16,285 nucleotides of DNA from Acetobacter sp. (GTDB lineage Bacteria; Pseudomonadota; Alphaproteobacteria; RF32; CAG-239). The position numbers and the translations under genes were made by a program. A model generated the notes under the pieces. It did no database searches and was not told the origin of the DNA. It saw nothing but the letters and a program-made list of their open reading frames with translations. The stretch covers positions 1-16,285 of the forward strand of contig JAMPED010000034.1 of NCBI GenBank assembly GCA_023665325.1, given 5' to 3'. This document shows, piece after piece, positions 1 through 7,900 of the stretch (position 1 is its first letter; every line of letters begins with the position of its first letter).

Positions 1-1
1 T

Positions 2-1588
2 GTAACTACAAAACGTAGCTACGCTTACCTTGGTAACGTAGAACAGCTAAATAGCTACAAAACCCCAACAGCTGGAAAACTCTCTTGTAGAAAACAAAAT
101 AAATATTTTGCAGACATTGAAGTTACACTTGATAGAAAATATCGTTTGAATGGGTTATTGGTCTATGTAAAAGTAAAAAATTCTAGTGCTGAACTTTGTT
201 CTCATAATGCTGGAGATATTAAACTTTTACTAGGAGGATGGGAAATTGCAAGAACAATATCTGTTGACCTATGCAGTGATGATCTCAATGAACCTATTTA
301 TGATGATTACAAGGGAAATTGTACAGACTGTGATTGCCAGAAGAGTGAAGTTGATCAAATTACGGTAACAGCAACTTCTGTAAATGAACAGGCTAATATA
401 AATATTGTCAGCATCAATAGATTACCATCATACTGTGTTGACTGTCCATCTGGTTATTTCCCAACAGAAGAAAAAGATGATCCCCTATACTTCTATTGTT
501 CTATCAATAATGAAGGTACGTGCAGTACGGTAACTGGCTGCAATGAATCTCGTGGTGCATATAGCGGCCTTGCTAGCCCTTCGGATTTTTCTATTCAGCT
601 CACAGACATTAATGGTAAAAAGTTAGGTAAGAAATATTCCTTCGGTGATATTTTTATTGAAAGATCTCAGGGTTTCGGTGATGCGACTGACGATTATATA
701 GGTTTTGATAGAGATGAAGAGGAAGATCTGGCATACATCAGCTGCAATGGTAATAGATGTATAAATACAGCTGACTGCAGCAGCTTAAACGGGTGGTCAC
801 CTAGTAAACCGACATCAGGAAAATATATTGTGGCAACCACTCCGCGGGTATATGAAAGCAAATCGATTGATTTCGATGATAGATATACATTTAATTATAC
901 TCCTAAAGCAGAAGCAAAGACTTGTTATAAAGAAATCAAGTGTGAGGATCTTAATTATTTCACTACTCCACCAGATAATTTCAATTGTGAAACAAGAACT
1001 ATTGAGCTTGCTCAGAGTAATCTCACTTGTTATTATAAATGTCAAAAAGAGTTTTTCGTTCTTCCTGTGAATACAACAGAGGTTTCGGGGAAAGAATCTG
1101 GTACGTTAAGTAATCTATTTTGTCCACTTGGTACTGTGATAATTGGGCGATATCATAAAGGTGATGAAAATAGTACTTCAATATTACGGTGCGCTTCATT
1201 TGGAGCCTATCCGTGTGATAACAAAAATAATTGTGAACCTTATAGCACAAGTATCACAACTGTAAATCAGACAAGAACAGCTTCTATGAGCAAGAAAAGT
1301 ACATATACGGCTCCTAGTTCAGCATTTTTGAAAGGATATCGTGCGTGGGGAGATGAAAATGGTTATATTGAATATGACTATGCTTATCTTAAGTTAGATG
1401 GTAAATATAGTGTATCTTGGGACGATGAGCTTAAATCCTCCACTGTTTCAGAAAGTGGGCAAGGATGGTTTGTAGCTGAAACACCCTATATATTTGTCGG
1501 TAAAGATCACGTCGGGGATGAAAATGGAGCAACAACATATCACTATACAAAAGCAAAAGTAAGAGTAACGACGGGAGCTCAGAACTAA
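2..1588 (+). CDS. Cysteine-rich, probably secreted repeat protein (5'-truncated by window edge)
   Basis: The reading frame is open from base 2 to the TAA at 1586-1588 (528 visible residues). The gene therefore enters from the left, and the TTG at 146 is not a convincing start. The visible part has 23 cysteines in short motifs: CTDCDC, CVDCPSGY, CSTVTGCN, TCYKEIKC and TCYYKC. An acidic stretch (bases about 680-740, including DRDEEEDL) precedes a run of cysteine pairs. The C-terminal third has few cysteines and carries three repeats built on G-x4-GDEN(G/S), listed separately. Few membrane-type hydrophobic stretches are visible, and the paired cysteines suggest disulfides in an exported protein. 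The signal peptide would lie outside the window. Similar cysteine motifs occur in the gene at the right edge (CPSGY, C-x3-T-G/S-C). I do not recognise a named family. A surface adhesin or binding protein is possible but is inference. The nearest terminator is about 230 bases downstream. Confidence 0.85.
   Translation, partial: VTTKRSYAYLGNVEQLNSYKTPTAGKLSCRKQNKYFADIEVTLDRKYRLNGLLVYVKVKNSSAELCSHNAGDIKLLLGGWEIARTISVDLCSDDLNEPIYDDYKGNCTDCDCQKSEVDQITVTATSVNEQANINIVSINRLPSYCVDCPSGYFPTEEKDDPLYFYCSINNEGTCSTVTGCNESRGAYSGLASPSDFSIQLTDINGKKLGKKYSFGDIFIERSQGFGDATDDYIGFDRDEEEDLAYISCNGNRCINTADCSSLNGWSPSKPTSGKYIVATTPRVYESKSIDFDDRYTFNYTPKAEAKTCYKEIKCEDLNYFTTPPDNFNCETRTIELAQSNLTCYYKCQKEFFVLPVNTTEVSGKESGTLSNLFCPLGTVIIGRYHKGDENSTSILRCASFGAYPCDNKNNCEPYSTSITTVNQTRTASMSKKSTYTAPSSAFLKGYRAWGDENGYIEYDYAYLKLDGKYSVSWDDELKSSTVSESGQGWFVAETPYIFVGKDHVGDENGATTYHYTKAKVRVTTGAQN
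1136..1561 (+). repeat. Three protein-level GDEN repeats at the C-terminus of the left cysteine-rich protein
   Basis: Three copies of a roughly 20-25 residue core lie at about 1136-1201, 1322-1390 and 1490-1561. The anchors are GRYHKGDENS, GYRAWGDENG and GKDHVGDENG. Each is preceded by a short hydrophobic strand (VII, AFL, IFV) and followed by an alternating aromatic/polar strand such as YIEYDYAYL or TTYHYTKAKV. GDEN starts are 63 and 55 residues apart, so whole units are about 55-63 residues. The pattern suggests small beta units around an acidic turn. A lectin-like or metal-binding role is speculative. The DNA copies have diverged, so the duplication is old or under selection. Confidence 0.75.
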
Positions 1589-1891
1589 AGATAATCCGAG
1601 CACCATTGATAATAATTATTCGCAAAATGTTATTGTACATAATACATCTATCAATAATTCGTAATGAATATGGATAGGAATGCTTTGTGAAGCTGTTTAT
1701 TACTAGAAGTCTGTTCAATTCTGACTAATGGAAATATTGTTTACAGTATGAGTTATCTTTTAATATATTTAACCTCAAAGAAGCTCGCAGTTCTACAAAT
1801 TAAATATTAAACATAAAAAGGAGGCTTTTGCCTCCTTTTTTCCGCTAATCAAATTTATCTGCCGCGGAACACATATTTTCGTATGTGAGAA
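1589..1891. other. Intergenic region between convergent genes
   Basis: This 303-base non-coding stretch separates the end of the left cysteine-rich gene from the end of the histidine kinase. It holds the strong terminator at 1815-1840 and a weaker hairpin at 1870-1887 (stem CACATA/TATGTG, loop TTTTCG), which has no T-run on either side. Bases 1589-1810 are very AT-rich. In frame 3, a stretch open from 1569 to the TAA at 1662-1664 gives a polar, Asn-rich peptide. I treat it as non-coding because it has no start or ribosome-binding site of its own. No tRNA or clear promoter was found. Confidence 0.7.
1815..1840. terminator. Bidirectional Rho-independent terminator
   Basis: This is a perfect 11-bp inverted repeat, AAAAAGGAGGC / GCCTCCTTTTT, with a TTTT loop at 1826-1829. 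A run of six T follows the GC part on the plus strand (1836-1841). The five A at 1815-1819 give a T-run on the minus strand. It can end transcription of the plus-strand cysteine-rich gene and of the minus-strand operon that finishes with the histidine kinase (stop at 1892). Confidence 0.9.
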
Positions 1892-3253
1892 TTATAAGGG
1901 AATAGAAATGAGTACCCTCAAGCCTCCTAATTCACTATCAGTTAATTCTATTTTTCCACCGTGCGAGGTGATAATATCACGAGCAATAGATAAGCCCAAA
2001 CCAACACCGCCAGTTTCTTTATTGCGTGATTCATCTAAACGATAAAAAGCTTTAAAGACCTCTTCACGTTTTTCTACTGGAATCCCTGGACCATCATCGT
2101 CAACAGTGATTTCTAGCTTATTATTATTGCTTTCTAATGCTACTGCTACAGTTTTTCCATAATTGAATGCATTAGAGATAATATTTGTAACAGCGCGCTT
2201 CAAAGCCTGTTCTCTACCTTGAATAGCACTGACTTGGTCATTGGTTGAATAACGTATCATTGCTTTTGTGTTACGGAATTTATTGATAATACTTAAAATC
2301 AGCTCATTCATATCCACAAAGGTGTTTTTTTCTCCCCCTTCACCGGAAACAAATGCCAAATAACCATCCAACATTTTTTCCATCTCACCAATATCCTCTA
2401 TAAATTCTTTATTATCTGGTGTTTCGGGTAACATTGCTAATTGTAAACGCATACGGGTCAGAGGAGTACGCAAATCGTGTGAGACCCCAGCTAACATTTG
2501 TGTACGCTCAGAAATTTGTTTTTGAATACGCTCTTTCATCTTAATAAATGCAATACCAGCTTTTCTGACCTCTGAAGAACCATACGGTTTAAATGGGGTG
2601 TTGATACCTTTACCAAAATCTTCAGCAACCTGTGCCAATGTGGCAATAGAACGAACTTGAATGCGTAAAAACAACGTAGCAACCAAAAATAAAAGCAAAG
2701 ATGTTCCAACCATCCACGCAACAAAACCAAAAATAGAGGTGCTGAAAATCTTTTTTGTTGAAGTCGTAAAACGATAAAGACCATTTGGTGCTTCAACCAA
2801 TACAACAACATCATCTCTACCATTCATTAAATAAACATTAGTAATGGCTTGAGGGAATTTATTATGCAAAGAATTTTCCAAAAAACCTGTTACTATTTTA
2901 TACTCTGTGCTGTAATGGGTATTATTTTTTACTGTAAGCTGTTCTTCGCCTGTGATAAGTTCAACGGAGATGTTATATTCATTTTGATATAACTCTTGAA
3001 TAACAGGCAAGAGCGCAGCGTCTTTGCTAGTTAGTTCTATTGCAAAGGTAATATTATTTGATAGATTATCAGATAATCGCTTGCCCACTTTTTCCCAGTT
3101 ACCGTTAAAAAAAGCATATACTGAAACAATTTGCACCAATATCAATGGTACAAAAATTAAAAGCATTGTGCGAAAAAATAATGTATTAGGCAACATTTTC
3201 AATTTCAAATATTGCAATATTTTTTCCATTTTATTCGGAAATTTTATATGCAT
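1892..3253 (-). CDS. EnvZ/PetP-type sensor histidine kinase
   Basis: Membrane-bound sensor kinase that autophosphorylates on His and passes the phosphate to the response regulator encoded just upstream. Visible layout in 453 residues: TM1 about 27-49; a periplasmic sensor region of about 125 residues; TM2 about 174-196; a HAMP-like linker about 197-250; and a HisKA box around His259 (GVSHDLRTPLTRMRLQ). The ATPase domain has an N-box around 357-361 (NIISNAFNYG), a G1 box DDDGPGIP (about 386-392) and a G2 box GGVGLGLSIA (about 415-424). All catalytic boxes are intact. The ATG is preceded by AAGGAG with a 6-base spacer, which favours this start over Met9. Twelve bases separate it from the response-regulator stop, so the two are co-transcribed. 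The DHP sequence LTRMRLQLAML resembles alphaproteobacterial EnvZ/PetP kinases. The signal it senses cannot be read from the sequence. Confidence 0.95.
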   Translation of the reverse strand: MHIKFPNKMEKILQYLKLKMLPNTLFFRTMLLIFVPLILVQIVSVYAFFNGNWEKVGKRLSDNLSNNITFAIELTSKDAALLPVIQELYQNEYNISVELITGEEQLTVKNNTHYSTEYKIVTGFLENSLHNKFPQAITNVYLMNGRDDVVVLVEAPNGLYRFTTSTKKIFSTSIFGFVAWMVGTSLLLFLVATLFLRIQVRSIATLAQVAEDFGKGINTPFKPYGSSEVRKAGIAFIKMKERIQKQISERTQMLAGVSHDLRTPLTRMRLQLAMLPETPDNKEFIEDIGEMEKMLDGYLAFVSGEGGEKNTFVDMNELILSIINKFRNTKAMIRYSTNDQVSAIQGREQALKRAVTNIISNAFNYGKTVAVALESNNNKLEITVDDDGPGIPVEKREEVFKAFYRLDESRNKETGGVGLGLSIARDIITSHGGKIELTDSELGGLRVLISIPL

Positions 3254-3265
3254 TTTATTCTCCTT

Positions 3266-3955
3266 TTATTCAGAAATTAACATATACCCTTTACCGCGCA
3301 CTGTCTGTAAATAACGCGGATTTTTGGTATCTGCTTCAATTTTTTTACGTAATCTAGTAATTTGGACATCCACTGTTCGTAAATTTTCAGCAACTCCCAA
3401 TATCTCGGCTAATTCTTCGCGGGTATGGACATCGCCAATTTTGCGCCCGAATAAGGTTAATAGGGTGCGTTCAACAGGGGTTATGTGAATGATTGCACCA
3501 TCTTTTGCCCGCAATTCACCTTTTTCCAAATCATAAGATATTCCATTAAATAACAATTTAGATGATTGTTCTTTTGCTTGTATTGTGCGGCGCAAAATAT
3601 TATTGATGCGTAAAACAAGTTCTTTGGGCTCAAAAGGCTTAGCAATATAATCATCTGCCCCTATTTCCAAACCTTTTATCCTATCTTCGGTTTCTCCCAT
3701 TGCTGTTAATAGAATAACCGGTGTATTATTATCGTTCTGCCGTAAGTTATATAAAAACTCTGTTCCCGTAACTTTGGGCATCATAATATCAACAATCAAT
3801 ATATCAAACTTATAAATAGATAAAAAGCCCTCAGCGTCAGCTGCATCTTTTGCTGCAGAAACCAAAAAACCTTGTTCTCTCAAATATCGTTGGAGAAGGC
3901 TTCTTAAACGTGTATCATCATCAACAACTAAAATATGTTTTTGAGCCTCTTGCAT
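3266..3955 (-). CDS. OmpR/PhoB-family response regulator
   Basis: DNA-binding response regulator of 229 residues and the partner of the downstream histidine kinase. The receiver domain (about 5-120) has the acidic pair DDD at 12-14, phospho-acceptor Asp56 (DILIVDIMMPK), Thr84 (ILLTAMGE) and Lys106 (DDYIAKPFEP). The C-terminal winged-helix domain (about 135-229) has the usual VERTLL, LRTVDVQITRLRKKIE and RYLQTVRGKGYML segments. Length and motifs are normal for the family. The sequence looks like the PetR/OmpR group of Alphaproteobacteria, but I cannot assign an orthologue. The ATG follows AAGG with a short spacer and lies 10 bases after the pgsA stop, so it belongs to the same operon. Confidence 0.95.
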   Translation of the reverse strand: MQEAQKHILVVDDDTRLRSLLQRYLREQGFLVSAAKDAADAEGFLSIYKFDILIVDIMMPKVTGTEFLYNLRQNDNNTPVILLTAMGETEDRIKGLEIGADDYIAKPFEPKELVLRINNILRRTIQAKEQSSKLLFNGISYDLEKGELRAKDGAIIHITPVERTLLTLFGRKIGDVHTREELAEILGVAENLRTVDVQITRLRKKIEADTKNPRYLQTVRGKGYMLISE

Positions 3956-3965
3956 TTAGATGCCT

Positions 3966-4556
3966 TTATTTTTTGTTTTTAGAAATTTGGGAATTTGTGT
4001 CTGTTTTTATTTTTTCTTCTGCTTTGATATATTCAAGACTTTTTGCGAAATATTGATATCCTGTAATAAATGTCAAGACCCCAGCAATCCATAATAACAT
4101 TTCACCAAGAGCTCCCCAAAATAACCATCCTTTAAAGAAAATCATTCCTAAAGCAACCATCTGAAAACCTGTTTTCCATTTTGCTAAACGTGTTACCGGA
4201 AGTCCCACATTGACTTCACGCAAAAACTCACGTAATCCAGAAACTAATAATTCTCGACATAAAATTACAAAAATAGGGATATATGATATCTCGCTAACCA
4301 TACCTTTTGCCAAAAAAACAACTAATGCTGTTGCCACAAGCAATTTATCTGCAATAGGGTCTAAAAGACGACCAAACGCAGAAACTTCGCCTCGAGCTCT
4401 CGCCAATTTACCATCATAATAATCAGTAATTGAGGCAGCAATAAATAAAACACCTGCGAAATAATTAAAAGAACAACAGTCAAAATAAACTGATAAGAAA
4501 ATAAGCGGAATTACTACGATTCTTGATATTGTCAACAAGTTCGGTAAACTGTACAC
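3966..4556 (-). CDS. pgsA: CDP-diacylglycerol--glycerol-3-phosphate 3-phosphatidyltransferase
   Basis: Integral membrane enzyme that makes phosphatidylglycerolphosphate from CDP-diacylglycerol and glycerol-3-phosphate, the committed step to phosphatidylglycerol and cardiolipin. The CDP-alcohol phosphotransferase signature D-G-x2-A-R-x8-G-x3-D-x3-D is complete: Asp48, Gly49, Ala52, Arg53, Gly62, Asp66, Asp70. The typical N-terminus LPNLLTISRIV and several hydrophobic segments follow the PgsA pattern; 196 residues is a normal length. The start is GTG, preceded by AAGGA with a spacer of about 7 bases. It follows uvrC by 57 bases and precedes the response regulator by 10. The basic tail, rich in Lys, is not unusual. 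Confidence 0.95.
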   Translation of the reverse strand: MYSLPNLLTISRIVVIPLIFLSVYFDCCSFNYFAGVLFIAASITDYYDGKLARARGEVSAFGRLLDPIADKLLVATALVVFLAKGMVSEISYIPIFVILCRELLVSGLREFLREVNVGLPVTRLAKWKTGFQMVALGMIFFKGWLFWGALGEMLLWIAGVLTFITGYQYFAKSLEYIKAEEKIKTDTNSQISKNKK

Positions 4557-4597
4557 GACACTTTCCTTTCCAATGATTTGAGTTCAATTTACCTTTG

Positions 4598-4626
4598 ATT
4601 ATAATGTGTTTTTTTATTTATGGAAG
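4598..4626 (-). promoter_or_regulatory. Candidate internal promoter for pgsA and the two-component genes
   Basis: The 57-base uvrC-pgsA gap is the widest in the minus-strand operon and contains an exact TATAAT -10 (complement of 4598-4603). The -35 region (around 4621-4626, CTTCCA on the minus strand, 17-base spacer) is poor and overlaps the end of uvrC. The predicted start would be about 35 bases before the pgsA GTG. TATAAT occurs by chance in AT-rich DNA, so support is modest. Confidence 0.3.
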
Positions 4627-6419
4627 TAATTATAAATGTTTTCAGCCGTTTTTTTATTGATACCCGAGACTTTGGCAATATCTTCGACAGAAGCATTTTT
4701 GATTGCCTCAACTGAACCAAAATGATTAAGTAAATCTCGTTTACGTTTTGCGCCAATTCCATCCACATCATCAAGGCTTGATTTATTCATTGATTTTGCT
4801 CGTTTTTTACGGTGAGTACCAATGGCAAATCTATGTGCTTCATCTCTTAGATTTTGCAGATAGAATGCGATTGCTGAACGATATGGAAGTGCGAAACTCT
4901 CTTTCCCTACCTGATGATAAAATTCTTTTCCAGCGTTACGATCTACACCTTTTGAAATAGCAATGATATTGATACCAGATAAATCATAATCACTTAAACT
5001 CTCGTGTACAGCGTGCAATTGCCCTATCCCCCCATCTAGCAAAATAACATCTGGTTTATTATCTGGTGCCATTCGGTCAAATCGACGTTTTAAAACTTCT
5101 TTCATCATTGCGAAATCATCATTTGTAATAGCAGGATCTTTGATGTTAAATGTTCGATAAGACTTTTTATCAAACCCTTCTGGCGTAGCAACAACCATTG
5201 CCCCAACAGCATATGTTCCCTGATTGTGTGAGTTATCATAAATTTCAATACGTTCTGGGAGTTTAGGTAAATCAAAATAAGTCTGCATTTCTTCCAAGTG
5301 CGCACGAATACTTCTATTTTCCGCCAAGCGGCGCTCAATAGCTGCTAATGCATTTTTTTTCGCATTATCTATTAGTTTAAATTTATTTCCCTTAGTAAAT
5401 GTATCTATTTTAACCATTAGGGCATTTTCTAAAAAATCCTTATTTTCTAATGGTTCAGAGAGATATATTTCTTTTGGGGTAAGGTGATTGGTGTAAAAAG
5501 TACTTAAAAATGCCTCTAAAACTTCTGCGGCTGTTGCATTTTCTGTTTGTTTAATGAAATATGGTGCATTTCCGCAATTTTGCCCACCACGAATAAAGAA
5601 AATTTCGATACAATACCAGTCTTCTTTTTGTGCTATACCTATGATGTCGACAGATTTGAGACCTGAATATTCCAAATTAGCGTGCGTTTGAATACCAGTT
5701 AAAGCTCGGATACGTTCTCTAAAAATAATAGCTTGTTCAAAATTTTCATCTTCACTAGCTTGTTGCATCTTTTGTGAAAGTTCTTCTTGAATAGAAATAT
5801 TTTTTCCTTCCAAAAAAGCAATAACTTCCTTAACCAACTGCGCATAATCTTCTTTATTGATTTTACCAACACAAGGACCCGAACAACGTTTAATTTGATA
5901 TAAAAGACACGGACGCTCTCGATTATGAAAAACATTATCTCGGCAACTACGTAACATAAAAATTTTCTGAATAATATCCATTACGTTATTAACATCTGCT
6001 GCACTAGCGTATGGACCAAAATATTTGCATTTATCATTTCTGTTGCCTCGAAATTTACGTAGTGCTGGATATTCTTCTCGCAGATTTAGCATTAAATGCG
6101 GGTATGATTTATCATCTTTTAGTAAGATATTATATTTTGGATGTAGTTTCTTTATGAGTTCATTTTCAACAATTAACGCACGGTTCTCATTTTCTACAAT
6201 AATAAACTCCATTTTACGGACTTCGGCAACCATTCGCTGTAGACGAATAGTCAACTGCTCTATCCGTGTGTAAGCAACAATTCTTTTTTTGATGTTTTTC
6301 GCTTTACCAACATATAATACTTCCCCTTTTTCATTAAGCATCCGATAAACACCAGGGGATTCGGGGGCAATTTTAACATTTTCTCGTAAAATCTTTAGTC
6401 CTAGTTTGATATCAAACAT
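4614..6419 (-). CDS. uvrC: UvrABC excinuclease subunit C
   Basis: Dual-incision nuclease of nucleotide excision repair, acting with UvrA and UvrB at bulky DNA lesions. With the ATG at 6419 the protein has 601 residues, close to the family norm. An N-terminal GIY-YIG nuclease domain (PGVYRM about 22, YVGKAKN about 36) makes the 3' cut. A four-cysteine cluster (Cys159, 171, 179, 183) matches the known UvrC iron-sulfur site. A UVR motif that binds UvrB lies at about 210-245. The RNase H-like domain for the 5' cut has IEIYDNSH (Asp395), LLDGG (Asp462) and RDEAHRFA (His529). Tandem helix-hairpin-helix motifs (VDGIGAKRKRDLL, VSGINKKTAENI) end the protein. A longer in-frame TTG start at 6440 would overlap the preceding gene. 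The ATG at 6419 lies just past that gene's stop and is preferred. Confidence 0.96.
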   Translation of the reverse strand: MFDIKLGLKILRENVKIAPESPGVYRMLNEKGEVLYVGKAKNIKKRIVAYTRIEQLTIRLQRMVAEVRKMEFIIVENENRALIVENELIKKLHPKYNILLKDDKSYPHLMLNLREEYPALRKFRGNRNDKCKYFGPYASAADVNNVMDIIQKIFMLRSCRDNVFHNRERPCLLYQIKRCSGPCVGKINKEDYAQLVKEVIAFLEGKNISIQEELSQKMQQASEDENFEQAIIFRERIRALTGIQTHANLEYSGLKSVDIIGIAQKEDWYCIEIFFIRGGQNCGNAPYFIKQTENATAAEVLEAFLSTFYTNHLTPKEIYLSEPLENKDFLENALMVKIDTFTKGNKFKLIDNAKKNALAAIERRLAENRSIRAHLEEMQTYFDLPKLPERIEIYDNSHNQGTYAVGAMVVATPEGFDKKSYRTFNIKDPAITNDDFAMMKEVLKRRFDRMAPDNKPDVILLDGGIGQLHAVHESLSDYDLSGINIIAISKGVDRNAGKEFYHQVGKESFALPYRSAIAFYLQNLRDEAHRFAIGTHRKKRAKSMNKSSLDDVDGIGAKRKRDLLNHFGSVEAIKNASVEDIAKVSGINKKTAENIYNYFHK

Positions 6420-6421
6420 TT

Positions 6422-7900
6422 CTAATCCATAAATTTCCAATCTTTACCATTATAAACGCATTGATGCTTTTGAAATTGTGGTTTGAGTACAAATATATTT
6501 CCCATACCGCTATAATCATAGTATGTATCCAATAAGTTTTTTTCTATTTTATGTGCTGCAATTTTTTTGCCACGTTCTTCCCAATATGTATCCCAATATA
6601 TTTCACCAGAAATAATTTTTGGTTTTTTCGTTCGGATAAGTTCATTAAGATTATCTCGATGAGCTATACCAACTTTTTCACCCAAAACATCTATTTGCCC
6701 CAATAAAATTGCATAATATCCAGCATCTTTGGCTTTTAGATTATAAACTGAATAATATCCATTTATTGCGTAATCGCAAGGTGTTAATAAATGAAATGCC
6801 AGTTCGTGTCCGTTTAAGGTATCATATTTTATAATTTCTCTTTTATATGTAACGAAATAATTATAAAACAGCATAAATAATAGATAAACACACCCGAGGA
6901 GCGCGACAAACGGTTTGATTTGAGTAAACTTATCCAAAAACAAGACCGTCAACATAATACCAATGATAAGCCAAAAAATAGAATAATGTAAAAAGCCTGA
7001 GAAATAAAATAAACGTAAAAATGTTTCTTCCACAAAAATCAGGCTTAGCAATACTTCAATATAATTTCCACGATACAAAAAATAAATTGCAGCAACGCTA
7101 CCCAAAGGAATAAAAAAATAAAAATCAATATATTCAAATGGCGGGAAGATAATGCGGTGGGAAGAAAATATTTCAGGAATATGGGTGTTAAACAGAAAAT
7201 TAGAACGCCAATATACATCTAATGCGTCATAAAAATAAAGATAACACAAAAAACTCCCTAGCAATAATATCGGTAAAATTGAAGCATACAAAAAATTTTT
7301 AATATTGATTTTACGGCAGTATAGCCAATATAAGATATATCCTGCTGGAATAATAAGGCTAAGCAATACTTTTTGCGTAAACATAAAGCTCAAAAAAAAG
7401 CATAAAAAACTAACAACCAAAGATGCTAAATTTTGCTTTTCTATATGTATAAATAGATAATATAAACCAACAAACAAGGATAAATACATAAACGTATCAG
7501 GACGATAGTCTGTTGACCATAAAATAGAGTAAGATGAAATCATTATTGCGGCATTAAATAATGCTGCGAAATAACCCGCCCCACTTATTCGTAAGATTTT
7601 TGCTTGATAGTAAGTCATTAGTAATAAAGTGACAACACCAACACAGTTAAAAATTGCAAAAATATGAATATTATCAATAAAACCAGCGACAAAGGGAGCT
7701 GATAAATACCACATCAGGGGATTATGATGTTGAAAGAAATCTTTATATGGAATATATCCCATCCAGATGAGCCAAGAGGAGTGCAAATGTTCAACATTAT
7801 CTCCATTCGCTTTTAGTATAATACCATAAAAATATATGCCACAAAGAGACATTATAACAAGAAAAGACCATAAAAAGATATTCAAATATTTAGTTTTCAT
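6422..7900 (-). CDS. GT-C-type membrane glycosyltransferase-like protein (paralogue A)
   Basis: Polytopic membrane protein of 492 residues with roughly ten hydrophobic segments and a soluble C-terminal part of about 130 residues. The first extracytoplasmic loop holds NGDNVEHLHSSWL (about 32-44) followed by G-x-IPYKDFFQHHNP (about 48-61). An acidic residue in the first loop plus an 'IPY-DFF-HH-P' motif is typical of GT-C (GT39/ArnT/PMT-like) enzymes, which move a sugar from a polyprenyl-phosphate carrier. Asp34 and Glu37 are candidate catalytic residues. It is clearly paralogous to the gene just upstream, sharing NGDNVEH, PDT-(F/Y)-M, FTQK-(V/I)-L, YDAL, TPCDY, KPK and an E-x-YW motif. It overlaps that gene by 11 bases, and AAGGA precedes its ATG. 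uvrC begins 2 bases after its stop. Donor and acceptor are unknown. Confidence 0.8.
   Translation of the reverse strand: MKTKYLNIFLWSFLVIMSLCGIYFYGIILKANGDNVEHLHSSWLIWMGYIPYKDFFQHHNPLMWYLSAPFVAGFIDNIHIFAIFNCVGVVTLLLMTYYQAKILRISGAGYFAALFNAAIMISSYSILWSTDYRPDTFMYLSLFVGLYYLFIHIEKQNLASLVVSFLCFFLSFMFTQKVLLSLIIPAGYILYWLYCRKINIKNFLYASILPILLLGSFLCYLYFYDALDVYWRSNFLFNTHIPEIFSSHRIIFPPFEYIDFYFFIPLGSVAAIYFLYRGNYIEVLLSLIFVEETFLRLFYFSGFLHYSIFWLIIGIMLTVLFLDKFTQIKPFVALLGCVYLLFMLFYNYFVTYKREIIKYDTLNGHELAFHLLTPCDYAINGYYSVYNLKAKDAGYYAILLGQIDVLGEKVGIAHRDNLNELIRTKKPKIISGEIYWDTYWEERGKKIAAHKIEKNLLDTYYDYSGMGNIFVLKPQFQKHQCVYNGKDWKFMD

Noticed and set aside
146..148. TTG at 146 as the start of the left cysteine-rich gene
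   Set aside because: The frame is open without a stop from base 2 and continues the same composition, including another cysteine. No ribosome-binding site precedes the TTG, so the gene starts outside the window.
1569..1664. Frame-3 continuation after the left gene, suggesting a frameshifted C-terminal tail
   Set aside because: The peptide is short and Asn-rich, as expected of AT-rich DNA, and there is no slippery sequence at the junction. The third GDEN repeat already ends cleanly before the TAA.
2536..2823. Hydrophobic Leu/Phe-rich minus-strand reading frame inside the kinase gene
   Set aside because: It is an alternative frame of the histidine kinase region around TM2 and HAMP, with no independent start signal or codon pattern.
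6420..6440. Longer uvrC start (TTG at 6440)
   Set aside because: It overlaps the upstream gene and adds seven residues not typical of UvrC. The ATG at 6419 fits the gene junction better.
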